Positions 36,671 to 47,430 of a stretch of 64,000 nucleotides of DNA are shown in pieces. The notes below the pieces were generated by a model. The model saw nothing but the letters and a program-made list of their open reading frames with translations. It was not told the origin of the DNA and did not search any database. The position numbers were made by a program, and so were the translations under genes. This DNA comes from Lanius collurio (lineage: Eukaryota; Chordata; Aves; Passeriformes; Laniidae): contig JACBWW010000015.1 of the NCBI GenBank assembly GCA_020086605.1, positions 5,165,721 through 5,229,720 of the forward strand, written 5' to 3'. The stretch's first letter is position 1. Each line of letters opens with the position of its first letter.

Positions 36671-39600
36671 TCCAGCAGGGTTGAGGTATTTTAGGTTGTT
36701 TCCAGCTCATTTTTATATTTAGTTGCAGTTCTAGCTAGAAATTACATCCTTTTCTTTATTATTCGAAAGTCATAGTGTACTTGTCACAGGGAAGGTAATA
36801 AACATTGGCTTGTGACCATCATCTAAACCTCACACATATCTAGTAGAGCAGAAAGTAATTTAATATGGTCCTGAGAAACATAGATGGAACTTTATGTGGA
36901 ATTAAACTGGCTTGTGCGTTAAGTGATTCAAATTCAACACCAAATCATATGGAAAGATAGATTATGGATTAGGTCTAATTTTCATATTAATATAAATATT
37001 ATAATTAATGTGTTGCTACGAGATAACTTCAAGTAATATAAGCAGTGTAATCAATGCACAAAACAGATGGAGACAGTTGGGGCCAAGTGACCTAGTACGT
37101 GGATTTATATACCTGTTTATCAGGCATGTAAAAAAATTTCAGACTGTTTTCATTTGCTTGTAAGCGAACTGAATTTCTGTAAATTTGCAGCAGAAGTAAT
37201 TGATGTGATTTAAGCAACTATTTGCTGACTGCAAGGACAAATTCTCATCTGTAGCCTGTGTTAAGCCTACTTACAGACTGAGTCAAATAATCCAAAATTA
37301 TATAATGGATTAGTTAAATTAATGAAAAGAATAGTTAACTTAGAAAATATAACATTTATTATATTCAACTTCTAGAATTACTTTCCACACTTTCCCAGCC
37401 CCACGTTTTATTCAAACTAGGATGACCAAAATGAGTTTAAATAGGACATTACTATAGTTACTTTTGGCAAAATAAAAAGTAGGCTCTGGAAGAAGTCCAA
37501 ACTCAAAGAATATTAGCTCTGCAAATAAATGTGGGAAATGCAACTTCTTGCATTCTCCAGACATGCTCAGATAGACAGTTTATGAAATACCGCTTTGTTT
37601 GATGCATGAAACTTTAGATGTCCTTAAATAGTATGACAGGAAATCTTTATTTACCAACCTCTTGGCCACTATTTCATATGAATGCTTTAAATGGTTATTT
37701 CCCAGTGAGGTGCACTGGAAATAATATTTCAAAAGTTAATACTTACAGTTTAAAATGCCCAAAGAAATTACCTTGTTTTTTTTTAATAACTTGAAAAATC
37801 CATGGTGAAGTTGTGATAAGCAGCTTTGCAGCTATTACCACTTTCACTTGTTTAAAATTTTGTTTCATATCTCTTTACTATAATGTTTGAATGATCCTAG
37901 GGTTTATGCAAAAGAAATAGAAGATCTCCAGATTTGTAACTGAATGTCAGATCAAACTCCTGCATTAACTTTGATACCTCTAGCACTGATCATTTTAAAC
38001 AAAAGGGTGCTTCCATTACATTTTTACCATCTACTACTAATTTTTTATGTGACTTTCAGAGTAGAAAAGTCTACTCTCTGGTTTCCATGCCTCTACAATA
38101 TGCTTTTCTTGCAATAAATTTAAAGTTTCAGCTTAATTTTTTTGCAGTACAATATTAAGGCCTATTATCTTAGATGATTCTAGTAATTTTCTTACCACAG
38201 GTTTCTTTTTTCTATTCCTACATACACACATACTCTTGGTTACAAATAGAATTTATACAAGCTTCTATATTTGATAACATTTCTAAATGGAAAGAAAGTA
38301 TTTAATGTATATTTATTTTCCAAAATTTTTCACGGATACTCTGCAAAGGACCGAAATGTTATCAGTGCTGAATTTTATTACAAAGTCTTTAAATCATTGT
38401 CAGCAACAAACTAACAATTAACTGTCCATCTCTGATCTTGGCACAAGGCAGGAATTAAAGTGTGTATATATCATAATATGTGAAAAATATGCATTGAAGT
38501 TTGAAAGCTGGTAGAAGAAAACACTTCTGCCTTAAAACTAATGATAGACATAGAAGTACGTGGAATCTCACAGAGAAGTACACATCATTACATGCCCCAA
38601 GGCTGAGGCACCACATGTGAATTCTTTAATTTGTGAGGAAAAATGTTTAATGTGACCACTCACAGAGAGTGTAAAGTAATACTTGAACTAATCAATTGTA
38701 GTTTACATAGAAGTCTATGAAGTGATAACACTAAGTGATATACTGTGTTGAAAAATATTTATTCCACTCTGGTGGTCTGAAATAAATAAATTTTATACGT
38801 AGCACTCTGTGCTCCTGGGATTCATACCATACAGATCTCCAAGACAACAGGAGAGCACAGAGGTGATTTTTCTATAATATTTTTGCATAATACTTTTCTT
38901 AACTGTAGGGAAAACATATTTTCAGTTAGCCAAGAACCAAATGTTACTAGAATTGTGAGATAAACTGTGACAGGAGGGCGGCCAAGGAGCCCATTCCCTG
39001 TAATCCTAATCTCAGAAAGAGACAAGAAATAAACAAAATTTAAGAAGTAAAAAACCGTATTTTAAGTATGAGACCAATATTTTGTGAAAAATTAAGAAAA
39101 AAGCAGTGAACAATTTGACTACATTCACTTCTCTGACTTAGGTATGTCTGTCTTTTGTTAGTCACTCTCCTCTGTTGCTACATTGTAGTTTAGGCCTTTG
39201 GAATCCAAGTGAAAGGAGGCAAATTATTTCACAAGCTGTCTTCTAAAGAAACTAGGTAAAAAATTATTAGTCTGCTGCCAACAAAGATCTTTGTTCCCAA
39301 CCTCTTACTGAAAGCCTAACTAACAGGCTCTATAATGGAAGCCGACAGAGTATTTCAATTACAATATTAAAATCCTTCAGTCATAATGCAGAGGAGGAAT
39401 ACATTTATGCATAACACCAGAAGTTCAAGTTGTTATCATGTAGGGAACCTTTTAATGACTCTATTACTTCTTCCCATATCTACAGAATACAGAATTTTAA
39501 AATTAGTCTGTACATGTTTTCAAAACTGGATGCTACATTTCAAAAGTCTTTTGATAGTCAGGATGCACAAACATATTTTAGAAATAAAATATTTAGAAAT

Positions 39601-39740
39601 GCCACTAGGCATCTAGTTTCAAAAGTACACAGGGATAAACTGAGATTAGGAGATTACTTCTAAGGATTTTTGACTATATTACTTCAGTGTACAATTTTGC
39701 CTGTAAATATGAGCCTTGGGAGCTAAAGAGTCTTGGGAGT

Positions 39741-39765
39741 TAGAATAAACCAGTGGTTTATTCTA
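39741..39765. repeat. Near-perfect palindrome: 12-bp arms, 1-base centre
   Basis: TAGAATAAACCA at 39741-39752 is the reverse complement of TGGTTTATTCTA at 39754-39765, with a single G between them. The bases outside the arms do not pair. Confidence 0.85.
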
Positions 39766-40559
39766 GTGATGCAGGAATTCAATGAAATTTGGCTTCAGAA
39801 TTCATGGGTTGGAGAGAAAACTATACTAAATTTTGATGTTCTTTAAGAATTCTTCTTCCTATTAGTTCCCACTACCTTTAGTATCTTATGACTCCCATTC
39901 CTGTCTTCAAGGCCTTCAGTTTATCTGCCTTCTTTGGTTCTTTCTTTCAGTGCCTCCAATTCTGCTCAGTTAGCCCTATGAAGTTCCAGTATCTCTACCT
40001 TCTCCTTACATCCTGCACAGTTAGAAAAGCAACAAACACACTCAACTGCACAAAGCTCCATGTATGGGGACTAGCAGGAGCTAGGTACCAAGCAAAATAT
40101 CATTAACTAGACTCTCTCCATTTTCTTTTTTAACACAGCAGATCTGATGAGGTTTGTATTCTTGACCAGTCATTGCAGTTTGCAAAATGTGTAGCAAAAT
40201 GAGACCACTTCCCTGCTGAAAAAAATCAGTAGACATTGGCCAGTTGGTGTAAAAGACGTTAGAGAGAAAATGCAACCAAATAACCTCAGTTTTCTTTGGG
40301 AACAAGGCAAGAATAGGAATGCCATCATCTAGTACTGTTGGTTAGGAACCTGTAACTTCATAGCACAACAGTCCCAGAACTGGAGAGAGAACAGAAAATC
40401 ATGCTAAGGTGCTGATAGATTCCAAGATGAATGCCTATATTTAAGAAGTTTCATTCTGTGGCCTGTGAGTCTGATAAATACTGGTAGTTGTTTGAGGAAC
40501 AGAGGAGATTCAGAAACACTGACTACTTATGCCCACTTTTTAGTCAACAATGGTTCATT

Positions 40560-40770
40560 TGGCTCTTGTTCATCTTTCTTTCCATGTAATTTCCTTCTAT
40601 CTTCCTCCATATTATTAATACTTTCCAATAGTTTTTCTATTCTCTCAGTTTCTTTCCCATTACAATCTTTTTTCCTCTTTCTATTTCAGTTTATTAATCT
40701 AGGTTGCTTTTTTTTTTCAGTCCTTGTTATCAATCTTTCCATCCCAATCTTCCTCTAATTTCTTTTAACA
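40560..40770 (+). repeat. Pyrimidine-rich zone
   Basis: About 210 bases with strong C and T excess on the plus strand, with clusters such as CATCTTTCTTTCC, CTTCTATCTTCCTCC and CTTTTTTCCTCTTTC. It ends just before the first copy of the 114-bp repeat. It may be only a decayed microsatellite. Confidence 0.5.
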
Positions 40771-40801
40771 GTCAGTACAGTCTATCCTCAATGCCTCTTA
40801 G

Positions 40802-40915
40802 TCTCACACTGAAGTGTACAAAACCAATAATAAAAGATGCATTCTACCTGTGAAGAAAAGTAATGAAAGAAAAATTATTTTGAAATCCAGTTATTGTGGG
40901 CACTGAGGTGGTAAG
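40802..40915 (+). repeat. 114-bp direct repeat, copy A
   Basis: It starts TCTCACACTG and ends GAGGTGGTAAG. It matches 42181-42294 over 114 bases with no gaps and about nine substitutions. All the differences lie in the first half, and the last 50 or so bases are identical. The sequence is not CR1. Both copies lie in the same orientation, 1379 bases apart. Confidence 0.9.
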
Positions 40916-42180
40916 CTTCAGCTCATTATTCTTGTTCCCACTTTCTTACTTCCTCATTATGGTTAGTTTTCCTAGCTAGTCTCAAATCTCTACTCTGTTT
41001 ACTGAAATATATCTCTGTTTACAGTTTCCTTCACATCTTTAAGCAGCCACTTTCCTTACAACTCAGATCTTTTCTTCCAGTGTGCAAACAACTTAAGGAA
41101 GATCTTTTAATGGGAAAGGATTTTTTTTAACCTTAAAAAGTATATGGGACTTTTGTTACTGCTTGTAGAACTTGTCAAAGTAGTCTGAAAAACTTTACAA
41201 GTTAATGCAACCTCTTAAGAATTTCAGTAAAGAAATGTATTGTGTCACACTGAGAGCTCACATATTGAGGCAAACAGAAAACCTAGACATCCTCCCCCAT
41301 CAACTTAATTCCCATAGTCTGCTCTCTTTCTTACATAACAGTGTGCCTCCCTTCCTGCTAAATAGCAGTGGTCCCCTGCCACTGGAGATATTTACAATAA
41401 GGTGAATGTATTACAGTAAAACTGACTTATTGACAGCAGTGAAAGATCTTGTGGAGGTCAAAGGATGCCATTAACATTGAACTTATGCATCTGATATTTT
41501 CAGTACTCCCCAACTCAATTTAATTTTATAGAAAGGAACTAAATTTCACACAGAAAATATTTCTAAAGTAACATAGTGCAGTCTCAGACACAAAATTGAT
41601 GCAGCATGATAAAATTGATTTTATGTGCTGGAAAAATGTATGTGGTATCATATAAAACTTAAAATCAGACAATATTACAAATTTCATAAGACCAGTTGTC
41701 AGAAATACTTTTTAATATATTGCCAGCCAAATAAAATATTTAGATATGCAGCATAAGATCCTTCAGCCTGCTAACTTTATTCATTTAACATAATCACAGG
41801 CTGCTGCACAGCCTAGAGAGGAACAATCCTGTGCTGATTAAAGTCAGGCCATTTACTAAAGTGCACATGGGGCTCAATAACACTGTTCTAACAAAAGAAT
41901 TTAATAGACATCAAATACATAAGTTATTATCCTGCCCACAACTTCTTCCTCAGAGGTCTTGTACATGCAACAGTCATGCTCCATTAGCAATGAATTCAGT
42001 CAGTATGTGTGATTGTCAGGCAACCATAAGGTTCCCAGAATTTATGAGAAACAATCTCTTCCTACAAGGATTATACTAACACAAGAAAATGAATGGCTTG
42101 TCTCTCTGTGCATTCTGAGATTAAATTGAGTAAAAAGTAACTCAAAATGTGCATCAAAGCAGTTCTGTAATTTCTCTTCT

Positions 42181-42294
42181 TCTCAAACTGAGGTGTGCAA
42201 AACTCATAATAAAAGGTGCATTCTTCCTGTGAAGAAAAGCAATGAAAGAAAAATTATTTTGAAATCCAGTTATTGTGGGCACTGAGGTGGTAAG
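42181..42294 (+). repeat. 114-bp direct repeat, copy B
   Basis: It starts TCTCAAACTG and ends GAGGTGGTAAG and pairs with copy A at 40802-40915. The sharp similarity boundaries at both ends argue for a discrete duplicated segment or two insertions of an unrecognised short element, not a general duplication of the locus, because the flanks do not match. Confidence 0.9.
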
Positions 42295-43198
42295 ATGTTT
42301 TGGTGCTAGTTTTTTGTTGCCTAGAAAACTGTTCTGACCATTACCTTGTTAGCTAAAATTTTCCTCTGCGGCCAATTTACACTATAAGGAATTCATGTCT
42401 GCAGTTTCACTGGAGACACGTCAGGCATCCCCAGAAACTCCACCTTTTTACTGCATCTCAGATGGGATTAAGTAGGATAAAAATGTCTAGATGTTCAGTC
42501 ACTATGGTTTAGTGGACTACATATTTGGACATAGATTTTAGACATCAAAATCCTTTACAGATACAACCCTTGAAATATTGCAATATGTGATTGAAATCAA
42601 CTACAGCTGACAATCCAACTGCTAAATAAATTGTGGCCCTAATCTAAAACGACCAGACTGAATGACTAGGAAGCTTTCCTACAGATTTCTGTGGATGGAG
42701 CCTTCTGAAGGGTTCTGTTGTTTGTGCCAAAGGCTTTTAATTGTTCATTACCAAATGAAAGCTGGTAGTAAATGTTTCTTTAGATCTTCAGTAAGTCTTA
42801 AAAATTCAAATTATTTTGCATTGTAGCTCATTGCATTTCACTGTATTCATCACATGACAAGTTAAAATTCATAAACAATCTGCCTAGTTTCTTTCAAACA
42901 ATGACTAATACTGCTTTTATATACATTTGTCTAAGAAACACTATACTAGCATACACAATATTCATGTAATATTGAAAAGCATCTTTTTAACAGAAATTAA
43001 GTCAATATTAGGTTTTCACAGTCTTCCATAGTTGTGAAGCTTTTCCTTCCACTCCCCACTCTTTAAATGAGCTAATGCCCTTCCCAATGCTATGGATTAA
43101 TGTATGTCTTATTGTCCTAGAAATTTAGATGGTATATATTAAAGCTGTTCAGTAAGCTTTTGATTACTTTTTTTCTGCTTTGTTTATTCTGCATTTAG

Positions 43199-43389
43199 GC
43201 ATAAGCAATTGTTTTCAAAAAGTTTTTCTGATTTTAGATGCATACATTACTCAGGTACCAACTCAAGAGATTTTCATGGGCATGAATCCAGTCATTGGAG
43301 ATGATTCAATTTATGTCCAGAAACCAAAACAATCACAGTCAGAGTCAAATTCTGGAAAAATCCCGGATTATTCAGAAATTTTCAACTAA
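43199..43389 (+). CDS. Candidate 3'-terminal coding exon (unproven)
   Basis: A strong splice-acceptor layout precedes this frame: a branch-like TGATTAC at about 43161, then a T/C-rich tract ending CTGCATTTAG at 43198. A second acceptor, TTCTGATTTTAG, ends at 43237 in the same phase. The frame runs to TAA at 43387-43389. Its last 45 residues are polar and look like a real cytoplasmic tail: it contains NPVIGDDSIYVQKPK, then a Ser/Gln/Asn-rich stretch, and ends KIPDYSEIFN. Counting from 43199 it would encode 62 residues after a phase-1 junction. I do not recognise the family. A frame of this length can occur by chance, so confidence is modest. A CR1 end would lie in its 3' UTR. Confidence 0.27.
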
Positions 43390-43464
43390 TGCAGGCTTAT
43401 TGCAGCTGTAATGGACGTGAATATTTGATGAGAAACCATGAGGCTGAAAGGTGAATAACGAAAT

Positions 43465-43596
43465 ACTTGATGTTCAAGGCCAGATTAGGTGTGGCTCTGA
43501 GCAACCTGGTCTAATTATGTGTCCCTGCCCACAGCAGGGGGTTTGGAGCTAAGTGATCTTAAAGGTCCCCTTCCAAACCATTCTATGATTCTATGA
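43465..43596 (+). mobile_element. CR1 retrotransposon, 3'-end fragment with intact tail
   Basis: It contains the CR1 3' UTR blocks GATGTTCAAGGCCAGATTAG, GAGCAACCTGGTCTA, TGTCCCTGCCCA and AAGGTCCCCTTCCAA, and ends with the diagnostic tail ATTCTATGATTCTATGA at 43580-43596. The intact tail defines the strand and the insertion boundary. About 130 bases remain, with no coding part. The subfamily matches the minus-strand fragment nested at 46446-46560 rather than the copy at 34098-34961. Confidence 0.95.
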
Positions 43597-44099
43597 CACT
43601 TCCAAAATGAAAATGCTTAGAAAGAATTTATTTTTTGTCCTTCTCAGTCTTTACGGATGTCTAGAAAGGCTTTTAAACAAACCATATATTCTTCATACAT
43701 TGTGTAAGTTTGGCTATGTTTAACTTCTGTGATTGTCTATGTGATTAGAGTATGTAGGAAACACCACCTTAAATATAATAATTTTAGAGGTCAAAATAGA
43801 AATTCTTTTTTAAATGTCCAGTTACAATACAATTGACTAACAGAAAAGCAATAGCAGCTGTGGTACAACTAAAACAGATGTCTTTTTGTAGACTTTTAAA
43901 CAGGGTGGCTAGCAAGGAGAGTTTTGCTCTTTTTTTTTCCCTCTTTTTACTTGACACAAAATACAACAGCAATTATAATGGATTCTTAATGTAATGTCTT
44001 TAAAGTGAAAATAAGTGAAGCTGTATTTCTGCAATACATTTGGACATTCACTGGAGCTGCCAGTAATGTCAAAACACTTCTTACCCTAGTTTTATCCTT

Positions 44100-44345
44100 T
44101 TGGAAAACACAGGAGCAGGGCAGCTAGGGCCAGCTGCGAGAAGCTCCAGCCCCGGGCATCGGACAGCTCCCTGGGAAGTGGATCCAGCTTGGGAGGGCTG
44201 TGGTCGGCAGGGCTTGCCCTGCTGCAGTGCCAGTAGTGCCACTGATGGATGTGGAGGGGGGCAGAAGGGGAAGAAGGTCTCAGTGATACCCTCAAGGCCC
44301 TAGTAGCAAGTAGGGAAAGATTGAGATGGTCACACGCACCCATCC
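44100..44345. other. GC-rich patch of unknown origin
   Basis: About 245 GC-rich bases with sharp edges in AT-rich flanks, containing GCAGGGCAGCTAGGGCCAGC, CCAGCCCCGGGCATCGG and GTGGAGGGGGGCAGAAGGGG. Both strands carry open frames (44100-44303 plus, 44092-44343 minus), as expected from GC-rich composition. No domain is recognisable. A degraded repeat or a relict CpG-poor regulatory segment are both possible. Confidence 0.35.
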
Positions 44346-45534
44346 CTCACCTACTCTGCAATGAAATGTTCCCTGAACTACCTGAAGCTACTGATGACTT
44401 CTGAGTTTTGCCCTTTTTTGTGCCCTTTTATCATGTCTCTCACTACAGTATAGTGAGAGATGCTGGATTTATTACTTCCAGTGAGAGCTGGGTTTACTAA
44501 TCACCTTTCTTTTAATAGTATTATATGCAATTTTTCTTTTGTTCTATTTGGGAATCCTTCGTATGTATACCTTCCTAGAACTTACCAAAAATAGTTTTCA
44601 GTGAGCCTAAAGTGATAATTTCCTCTTTTAGTCACCCCTAATACTGAAAATGTGGGGTTTGTTGTTTATTGTCCCTATAATACCTATGAAACTGACTTGC
44701 CACATATTTGTTAATCATGAATTAATCTCATTTCTTTGCTAGCTATTTAAGAAGTTTTCACTGAAAGAGATTCCAAAGTTTTGGTAACAAAGTTTAGGTA
44801 ATTTTTCAGTACTGAGTTTGTGTGTATATTGAAAGAGTGGGTATCATAATCTAACTACAGTTGATAGCAAAAATGCAGAGTTATAAATTAGATTAGGTTG
44901 TATTTAGTGTTTTGTATTTCAAATTAAACTTGATGGGTTAATCTCTATTCATAGATTAAGATTTTTTGAATAAACAATTATGAATCATTGCCTCTGACAC
45001 CAAGTTTAATAGAGCTGGACTGGCACCAACAACGATTACCTACACTGCTTTTCAAAATAAACTTCAGTCTTCCAGTAGATCCTTGCTTAGCACGTCTCTC
45101 AATTTCTTCCGATGTCTAGGTGAATTAGTTAATATGTGATACTCTGAATCCCATGTAAGCTTCAAAACTGGGTCAAAAGTAAGCTGGCTCAGGCAGAGAT
45201 CTATGTTGAGCTGCAATAGCTTCTCTTCTAGTCACACTCCAGCTAATCAGCTGAGAGATAGCACAGGTATCTCACATAGAAGTCAGCCATGCAAACTGAC
45301 TGTCAAATGAGTTGGCTTGCATCAGTGAAGTAATAACGGCTATAACCATACAACAAGATCAAGTCCAGTTAAGTTTCCATTTTCAGAGTTGTAAAAGAGC
45401 TCAAAATAATTCTGTTGTCCTTCTGTTCAGCTTTGGTTGAAATACAAGTTTTGTTCAATCGGTTACTTCAGAGCAATGTGCTTAACATTCCCAAGATGAA
45501 TTTAGGTAACATGACCCAGGGGTTGGGGGAGGTG

Positions 45535-45560
45535 AACACACACACATGCACACAGACACA
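45535..45560. repeat. (CA)n microsatellite, interrupted
   Basis: AACACACACACATGCACACAGACACA, a short dinucleotide repeat with two or three interruptions. The few units suggest it is not highly polymorphic. Confidence 0.9.
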
Positions 45561-46173
45561 GCTCCCTGTTCCCTGATAGCTCAAGTATTCTGATTGAGGC
45601 TGGCATTGCTGCTTCTGCTGGATTTCTTCCCACCATAAATGCTGCTTCTCTGTTCAGATTGAATACATCTGATTTAGTGTCATTTTTAATAAAATATTCC
45701 CACTTTGCTGTTCATGCATGTGAATCCTGCAGAACTCTTAACAGGTTGTCTACTGTCTTTAAGACTTTTCAACCTGCCTCAGTACCAAAGAGAAAATGTA
45801 AACTTACCTACTGGAGTTGCTATGACACTGGTTCAATCTTTCATCTCATGGTTTTATTATAGCCTCTGTAATTTCTCAACAGCAAAAGATAGAATTCTGA
45901 CTTCTAAGCTGTTGGATAGATGATTTATGATACTGATATATTTAAAACTCTACCCTAAAGTATATAACCCAGTTTAAGTAACTTTATTTTAAAAATATGT
46001 TATTTATAAACCATCAAAGCGCTGTTTCTCAGGAAATATTCTTTTTATATGATGTCTCAGTATGCCAAATTCCAATAAGGAATAAATGGTTTCTTTTCTT
46101 GTAACTTAGTGATTCAATAATGAATGCTTTTATGTTAAGTTTGTTGCATATATTCTTACATGTTTTAAGTGAA

Positions 46174-46318
46174 AGAATCATAGAATCATTTAGGTTCGAA
46201 GACACCCTTAGGATCATACAGTCTGATTATTAACCCAGCATTGTCAAGTCCACCACTAAACCATGTTCCTAAGCACCATGTCCCCATGTCTTTTAAACAC
46301 CTCTTCAAAAAGGGTGAG
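46174..46318 (-). mobile_element. CR1 retrotransposon, 3'-end fragment
   Basis: On the plus strand it starts with the complement of the CR1 tail (AGAATCATAGAATCATTTAGG) shortly after an AT-rich flank. It continues with blocks typical of a CR1 3' UTR: GACACCCTTAGGATCAT, AACCCAGCATTGTCAAG, CCACCACTAAACCATG and CCTAAGCACCATGTCC. This subfamily differs from the 34098-34961 copy. It ends about 40 bases before the plus-strand CR1. Confidence 0.9.
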
Positions 46319-46355
46319 AATTAGAAATTAGGGTTCTACAGTTTTATAATTTTCC

Positions 46356-46445
46356 ATGATGAAACAACTGGTTTGGTAAGTGAGGGGAGAGCAGTGTATG
46401 TTGTCTACCTTGACTTCTGTAAGGCTTTTGAGACTGTGTCCCATA
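46356..46445 (+). mobile_element. CR1 retrotransposon, reverse-transcriptase part, left of a nested insertion
   Basis: The segment GAGGGGAGAGCAGTGTATG followed by a frame reading YVVYLDFCKAFETVSHK corresponds to the CR1 reverse-transcriptase block whose usual form is LDFSKAFDTVSH, part of the palm domain. The catalytic YADD-type motif would lie further on. The element is interrupted after CCCATAA at about 46445 by a CR1 fragment in the opposite orientation and resumes at about 46561. The left edge is approximate. Confidence 0.85.
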
Positions 46446-46560
46446 AAATCATAGAAGCATAGAATTGTTTTAAATGACTTGAAACTAGGTAATCTTTAAG
46501 GTCCCTTCCAACCCCCATGTCATGGTCAGGGACATCTTCCACTAGATCAAGTTGATCAGA
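46446..46560 (-). mobile_element. Nested CR1 3'-end fragment, with an apparent micro-inversion
   Basis: It begins with the complement of the tail (AAATCATAGAAGCATAGAA) and ends with TCATGGTCAGGGACATCTTC and CACTAGATCAAGTTGATCAG, all minus-strand CR1 3' UTR. In the middle, 46481-46509 reads GAAACTAGGTAATCTTTAAG followed by GTCCCTTCC, which is the plus-strand form of the same UTR block. That block is therefore inverted relative to its neighbours. The copy lies inside the plus-strand CR1, so it inserted later. Confidence 0.8.
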
Positions 46561-47430
46561 TGCCTGGAGAGAAGTTGATGAAGTATGGAGTGGGTAAGCA
46601 GGCAGTGAGGACTGAAAGCTGGCTTAAGGGCTTAGCTCAGAGGGTTGTGATCAGTGGTAGGAAGCGCACTTGGAGCCAGTAACTAGCAGTGTCTCACTGG
46701 GGTCAGTGCAGTCCTACACTGCTCACCCTCTTCATTTATGATCTGGATGATCTGACAGTGTACCCTCAGCAAGTTTGCAGATGATGGCTAAAACACCATC
46801 AGTGCTGGCACCAGAGTGATTTCAAAAGGCTGGAGAAATGGACTGTAGGAGCCTTATGCAGCTTAATTTAGAGAAGTGCAAAGTCCTGAACCTGGGGAGA
46901 AACAATCCAAAGCACCTGAACATGTTGAGAGCGGATCATCCGCCTGCATAAGGAGAACAGTTCAACAGATAAAGGAAGGTCCCCTCTACTCCACCATGGG
47001 GAGGCTGCAACTGGAGCACCATGCCCAGTTCTGGACTTCCTTACACAAGAGAGGCACGGACATAATGGAGACAGTCCAGTGGAAGATCTCTAAAAGAGAG
47101 CTGAGATTCTTCAGCCTGGAGAAGAGAAGGCTCAGGGGGAATCTCAGCAATGCATAAACATACCTGAAGGGAGTAGTGTCTTTTCAAGAGTGTCCGGTCA
47201 CAGGACAAGGGGCAGCAGGCACAGACTGGAACACAGATTTGGTCTACATACTGGGAAGCAGAGAGTGCCTGAGTATTGGCACAGATCGCCCATAGAGGCT
47301 GTGGAATCTCTGTTCTTGAAAATATTCAAAAGCTTCCCTGGGAAACATGGTCTAGCTGGTCCTCCTTGAGCAGATTTGGACCAGGTGACCTCCAGAGGCC
47401 CCTTCCAACCTCAACTTTTCTATAATTCAC
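46561..47430 (+). mobile_element. CR1 retrotransposon, ORF2 C-terminal part and 3' end, right of the nested insertion
   Basis: It resumes with AAGTTGATGAAGTATGGAG and GCTCAGAGGGTTGTGATCAG, then TTTATGATCTGGATGATCTG, CCTCAGCAAGTTTGCAGATG and GTGCAAAGTCCTGAACCTGG, all CR1 ORF2 landmarks in order. A stretch expected between about 46925 and 46965 is missing, so there is an internal deletion that I estimate at 150-250 bases. The C-terminal coding block (FFSLEKRRLRGNLSNA frame, 46876-47157) and the 3' UTR (GACCAGGTGACCTCCAGAGG, CCCCTTCCAACCTCAAC) follow. The tail is worn at 47419-47430. Together with 46356-46445 this is one 5'-truncated, inactive copy. Confidence 0.93.
46876..47157 (+). pseudogene. 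CR1 ORF2 C-terminal remnant
   Basis: A frame of 93 codons inside the CR1 copy. It ends in a block matching the CR1 ORF2 C-terminus (RGTDIMETVQWKISKR, then FFSLEKRRLRGNL). It begins at a non-native position created by the internal deletion near 46925-46965, so the N-terminal residues of this frame are not CR1 protein in the right register. It has no catalytic motif and no expected function. Confidence 0.75.

Larger units (their letters stand above)
36391..43198. other. AT-rich DNA, no gene seen apart from listed repeats
   Basis: An A-rich simple repeat (36631-36670), an inverted repeat (39741-39765), a pyrimidine-rich zone (40560-40770) and both copies of a 114-bp direct repeat lie here. The many open frames of 60-97 codons have no recognisable domain. 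The one at 40465-40758 is rich in Ser, Phe and Leu simply because of the pyrimidine bias. Confidence 0.65.
43597..46173. other. AT-rich DNA with a GC-rich patch, no gene seen
   Basis: Mostly single-copy AT-rich DNA. It includes the GC-rich patch at 44100-44345 and a short CA microsatellite at 45535-45560. The open frames at 45659-45862 and 45705-45923 overlap on the same strand in different frames and have no recognisable domain. Confidence 0.65.
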
